From contig JALGZP010000020.1 of assembly GCA_025774845.1 (NCBI GenBank), positions 1 through 36,126 on the forward strand: 36,126 nt of DNA, given 5' to 3'. Position 1 is the first letter of the stretch. Each line of letters begins with the position of its first letter. Positions 34,395-36,126 of this stretch are shown here, piece by piece. The DNA comes from a bacterium. Lineage in GTDB: Bacteria; Arandabacterota; Arandabacteria; Arandabacterales; Arandabacteraceae. The position numbers and the translations under genes were made by a program. The notes under the pieces are model-generated. The model saw only the letters and a list, made by a program, of their open reading frames with translations. It was not told where the DNA came from and did not search any database.

Positions 34395-34775
34395 CTCAAC
34401 TTCATCTCCACGGTCTGCTTATCTCCAGTCGAATTCAGTTGTCAGAATGGAACGGGAACCGGCTTACCACACATCCCAACACTTCACCGATCGACGGTGC
34501 CGCCGCCCTCAGGCTCGCGCGGCTCCCGTTCGCCCCCTAGGAACCTCCGCATGCTCCAACTGCAAAGACGATGCCACATTGCCTAAAGCCTGCGCGGAGC
34601 TCGGATACCGTTGTCAGACAGACAGATAGAGGGAGAGCATTGAACAGATCGCACTCTCTCGGTGAGGTTCAAGTGTAATCATCCTGACGGTGCTCCGGTG
34701 GGTTTACGGGCATAACAGCTTGACCATCAAGGGATTCGAGGGGTGTAACGTTTATTTACACCTGTGACCGAAGTG
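34395..34775. other. gene-free stretch of 381 bases with one inverted repeat
   Basis: No open frame here has a ribosome site or a recognisable product; the one plus-strand frame (34351-34629) reads Arg/Ser/Pro-rich nonsense and runs through the OB-fold gene start. The only clear structure is the repeat at 34742-34762. The OB-fold gene promoter should lie near 34400-34470, but I see no convincing hexamers. Confidence 0.55.
34742..34762. repeat. perfect 7-bp inverted repeat after the MFS gene
   Basis: GGTGTAA (34742-34748) and TTACACC (34756-34762) flank CGTTTAT. It lies 13 bases past the MFS stop. It lacks a T-run on either strand, so it could be a weak terminator hairpin or a protein-binding site. 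Confidence 0.45.
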
Positions 34776-36017
34776 TTACGGTACTTTCTTGCGCCGGGGC
34801 TCTTCCAGCTGTAGGGCGAAGATCAGGGCGATCAAGCCGGCACCTAAGACTGTGAAGAAGAGGACTTCGTAGGATGTCTTTTCAATCATGTAGCCACCGA
34901 CCGCGGATAGCAGGAGGACGGGTGCAAGGAAGGTGTGCATGAAACCGAGATAGGTCGGTCGCTCCGCCTCGGGAGATACGTCGAGCATGTAGTTCGCATA
35001 GCCGAGCCTGATGCCGCTCAGTGTGAATCCGAGAAAGAAGAACACCATGCCGAAGCCAACGGTATTCCGGAGAGGTGCCACCACATTGGTTAGGATTGCG
35101 ATCAGCGGGGATAGAATCGCGACCGCGGAGACCAGCAGAAGCACTATCTTATTACCGATCCGGTTGCTCAGCGCCCCCCACAAAATGTTGGATAGAATCA
35201 TACCGACCATCTGAATCGACAGGAAGACTCCCACCGCTGCCGGTTCGAGTGCGAGGCGCTCTCGGGCGTAGATGACGTAAAACGGCAGGGCCATACCCCA
35301 CACCCCCAGCATGATCCTTACGATAAGAAGCCACCTGTAGCTCCTCACATTCTTAAGGAGGAATGGACCCTTGAGCAGGAAGCGCCGGAACGGCATTCTC
35401 GGCTCCCGGACTGTTGCCTCAGGCTCCGAGACCAGGCAGAAGGCAATAATAGCGAGGGTGATGATCACCGATGCCGTTATAAAGAGAATGGCGTAGCTCT
35501 CGGGAAAGGGCCGGGATGCAAGGATGTTTCTTACGAATATGCCGCCAAGTGCCGCTGCGATTCCGCCGAAGAAGAGTCTTGCCCCGAAGAAAGTCCCGCG
35601 TCTCCGGGCGGGTACTGCCTTGCCGACAATATCCATAAACGGTATGCCGGCGACACCCGCCCCGAGACAATAGACTGAATACAGTGTGAAGAATGCGATT
35701 ACAAAGGGCGTAGAGTCCGATTTGGCCAGCCGGAGGACAAGTAAGGCTATTCCCCAGATTGCTGCGATCCGGACTGCACCTGCCCAGACATAGACCGGCT
35801 TCTTGTGCCTGGCGTGCCCAATCAGGTTTGCCACCACGAGCTGGGGCATGAGCCAACCCGCATTTCCCATCGTCCCGGACAGCCCGACCAGGACCTTGGA
35901 CGTTGTGATGCTGCTGACAAATGTGGGTAGGACTGTTGTGCCCCCGACCAGTGCTTCTGCCAGATTGAACAGCACACCGTTTAAGACACCCAGTATAAAG
36001 GTCTTACCGTACTTCAC
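34776..36017 (-). CDS. major facilitator superfamily transporter
   Basis: This 413-residue protein has about 12 hydrophobic helices in two halves. The loop after helix 2 reads GHARHKKPVYVWAG and the loop between helices 4 and 5 has VPARRRGTFFGARLFFGG, both MFS motif-A-like with conserved Arg/Gly. A basic central loop (REPRMPFRRFLLKGPF) separates the halves. The start is ATG 36017. Neighbours give no clue to substrate. No promoter hexamers are clear in the 109 bases between the start and the window edge. Confidence 0.88.
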   Translation of the reverse strand: MKYGKTFILGVLNGVLFNLAEALVGGTTVLPTFVSSITTSKVLVGLSGTMGNAGWLMPQLVVANLIGHARHKKPVYVWAGAVRIAAIWGIALLVLRLAKSDSTPFVIAFFTLYSVYCLGAGVAGIPFMDIVGKAVPARRRGTFFGARLFFGGIAAALGGIFVRNILASRPFPESYAILFITASVIITLAIIAFCLVSEPEATVREPRMPFRRFLLKGPFLLKNVRSYRWLLIVRIMLGVWGMALPFYVIYARERLALEPAAVGVFLSIQMVGMILSNILWGALSNRIGNKIVLLLVSAVAILSPLIAILTNVVAPLRNTVGFGMVFFFLGFTLSGIRLGYANYMLDVSPEAERPTYLGFMHTFLAPVLLLSAVGGYMIEKTSYEVLFFTVLGAGLIALIFALQLEEPRRKKVP

Positions 36018-36126
36018 GTTGACTTCTCATAACCTCCGATAGGATTCAGTGGTCCCGGTTCAGGATAACGTATGAAGGCCCCCATTCATAGCACTTTGAA
36101 ATGGATAAACCATTGACACCGGGGGG

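Noticed and set aside
34351..34629. Plus-strand open frame of 92 codons
   Set aside because: No ribosome site, Arg/Ser/Pro-biased sequence, and it runs through the start of the OB-fold gene.

Overview
This looks like chromosomal DNA from an uncultured diderm bacterium. It has a lipobox lipoprotein, signal-peptide beta-barrel proteins (one ending in Phe), a NagZ-type GH3 enzyme and a Zn/Cd-type P1B ATPase. Codons are moderately GC-rich, and TTG or GTG starts with good Shine-Dalgarno sequences are frequent. The palindrome in front of lexA fits the LexA motif known from Fibrobacter succinogenes (TGCNC-N4-GTGCA). Together with the DNRLRE lipoprotein and tandem OB-fold secreted protein, this suggests a candidate phylum in or near the Fibrobacterota/FCB group. 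That placement is inference. I see no phage, insertion sequence or CRISPR.

Layout. (1) 1-4064, plus strand: the tail of an unknown gene, then an alpha/beta hydrolase, a DUF364 (putative heavy-metal chelation) protein, a type III PLP decarboxylase and a class IV aminotransferase; this is a possible amino-acid-derived small-molecule or metallophore operon. (2) 7619-4089, minus strand: a metal P-type ATPase translationally coupled to a GH3 N-acetylhexosaminidase; divergent from it is a GT2 glycosyltransferase (7727-8758). (3) 8901-17325, plus strand: eight tightly packed genes behind one LexA-box promoter: lexA, dinB, mrfA, mrfB, a histidine phosphatase, an exported protein-isoaspartate methyltransferase, guaB and a short QueG-like Fe-S protein. 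(4) 17502-19732, plus strand: a ChaN/TIKI-like protein with an uncharacterised C-terminal half, and a small winged-helix/coiled-coil protein. (5) 26889-19759, minus strand: a DNRLRE lipoprotein coupled to an outer-membrane barrel protein, a second small barrel, a histidine kinase with a Cys-rich tail coupled to a single-domain response regulator, and an NSS transporter followed by a 40-residue MetS-like subunit. (6) 27061-33522, plus strand: a CAT-anticodon tRNA, then tilS, hpt, ftsH, folE, folP and cdaA in one run. (7) 34394-33513 and 36017-34776, minus strand: a secreted tandem OB-fold protein and an MFS transporter, separated by a gene-free stretch.

How the genes work together. The most coherent unit is the SOS operon. 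LexA (self-cleaving, with Ala84-Gly85, Ser119 and Lys156) would repress its own promoter and with it translesion polymerase DinB and the MrfA helicase/MrfB exonuclease repair pair, possibly extending to IMP dehydrogenase for nucleotide supply. The second coherent unit puts the tRNA whose CAT anticodon could be a TilS substrate next to tilS, followed by purine salvage, FtsH, folate and c-di-AMP genes. The metabolic meaning of the first operon is the least certain and the most open to new biology.
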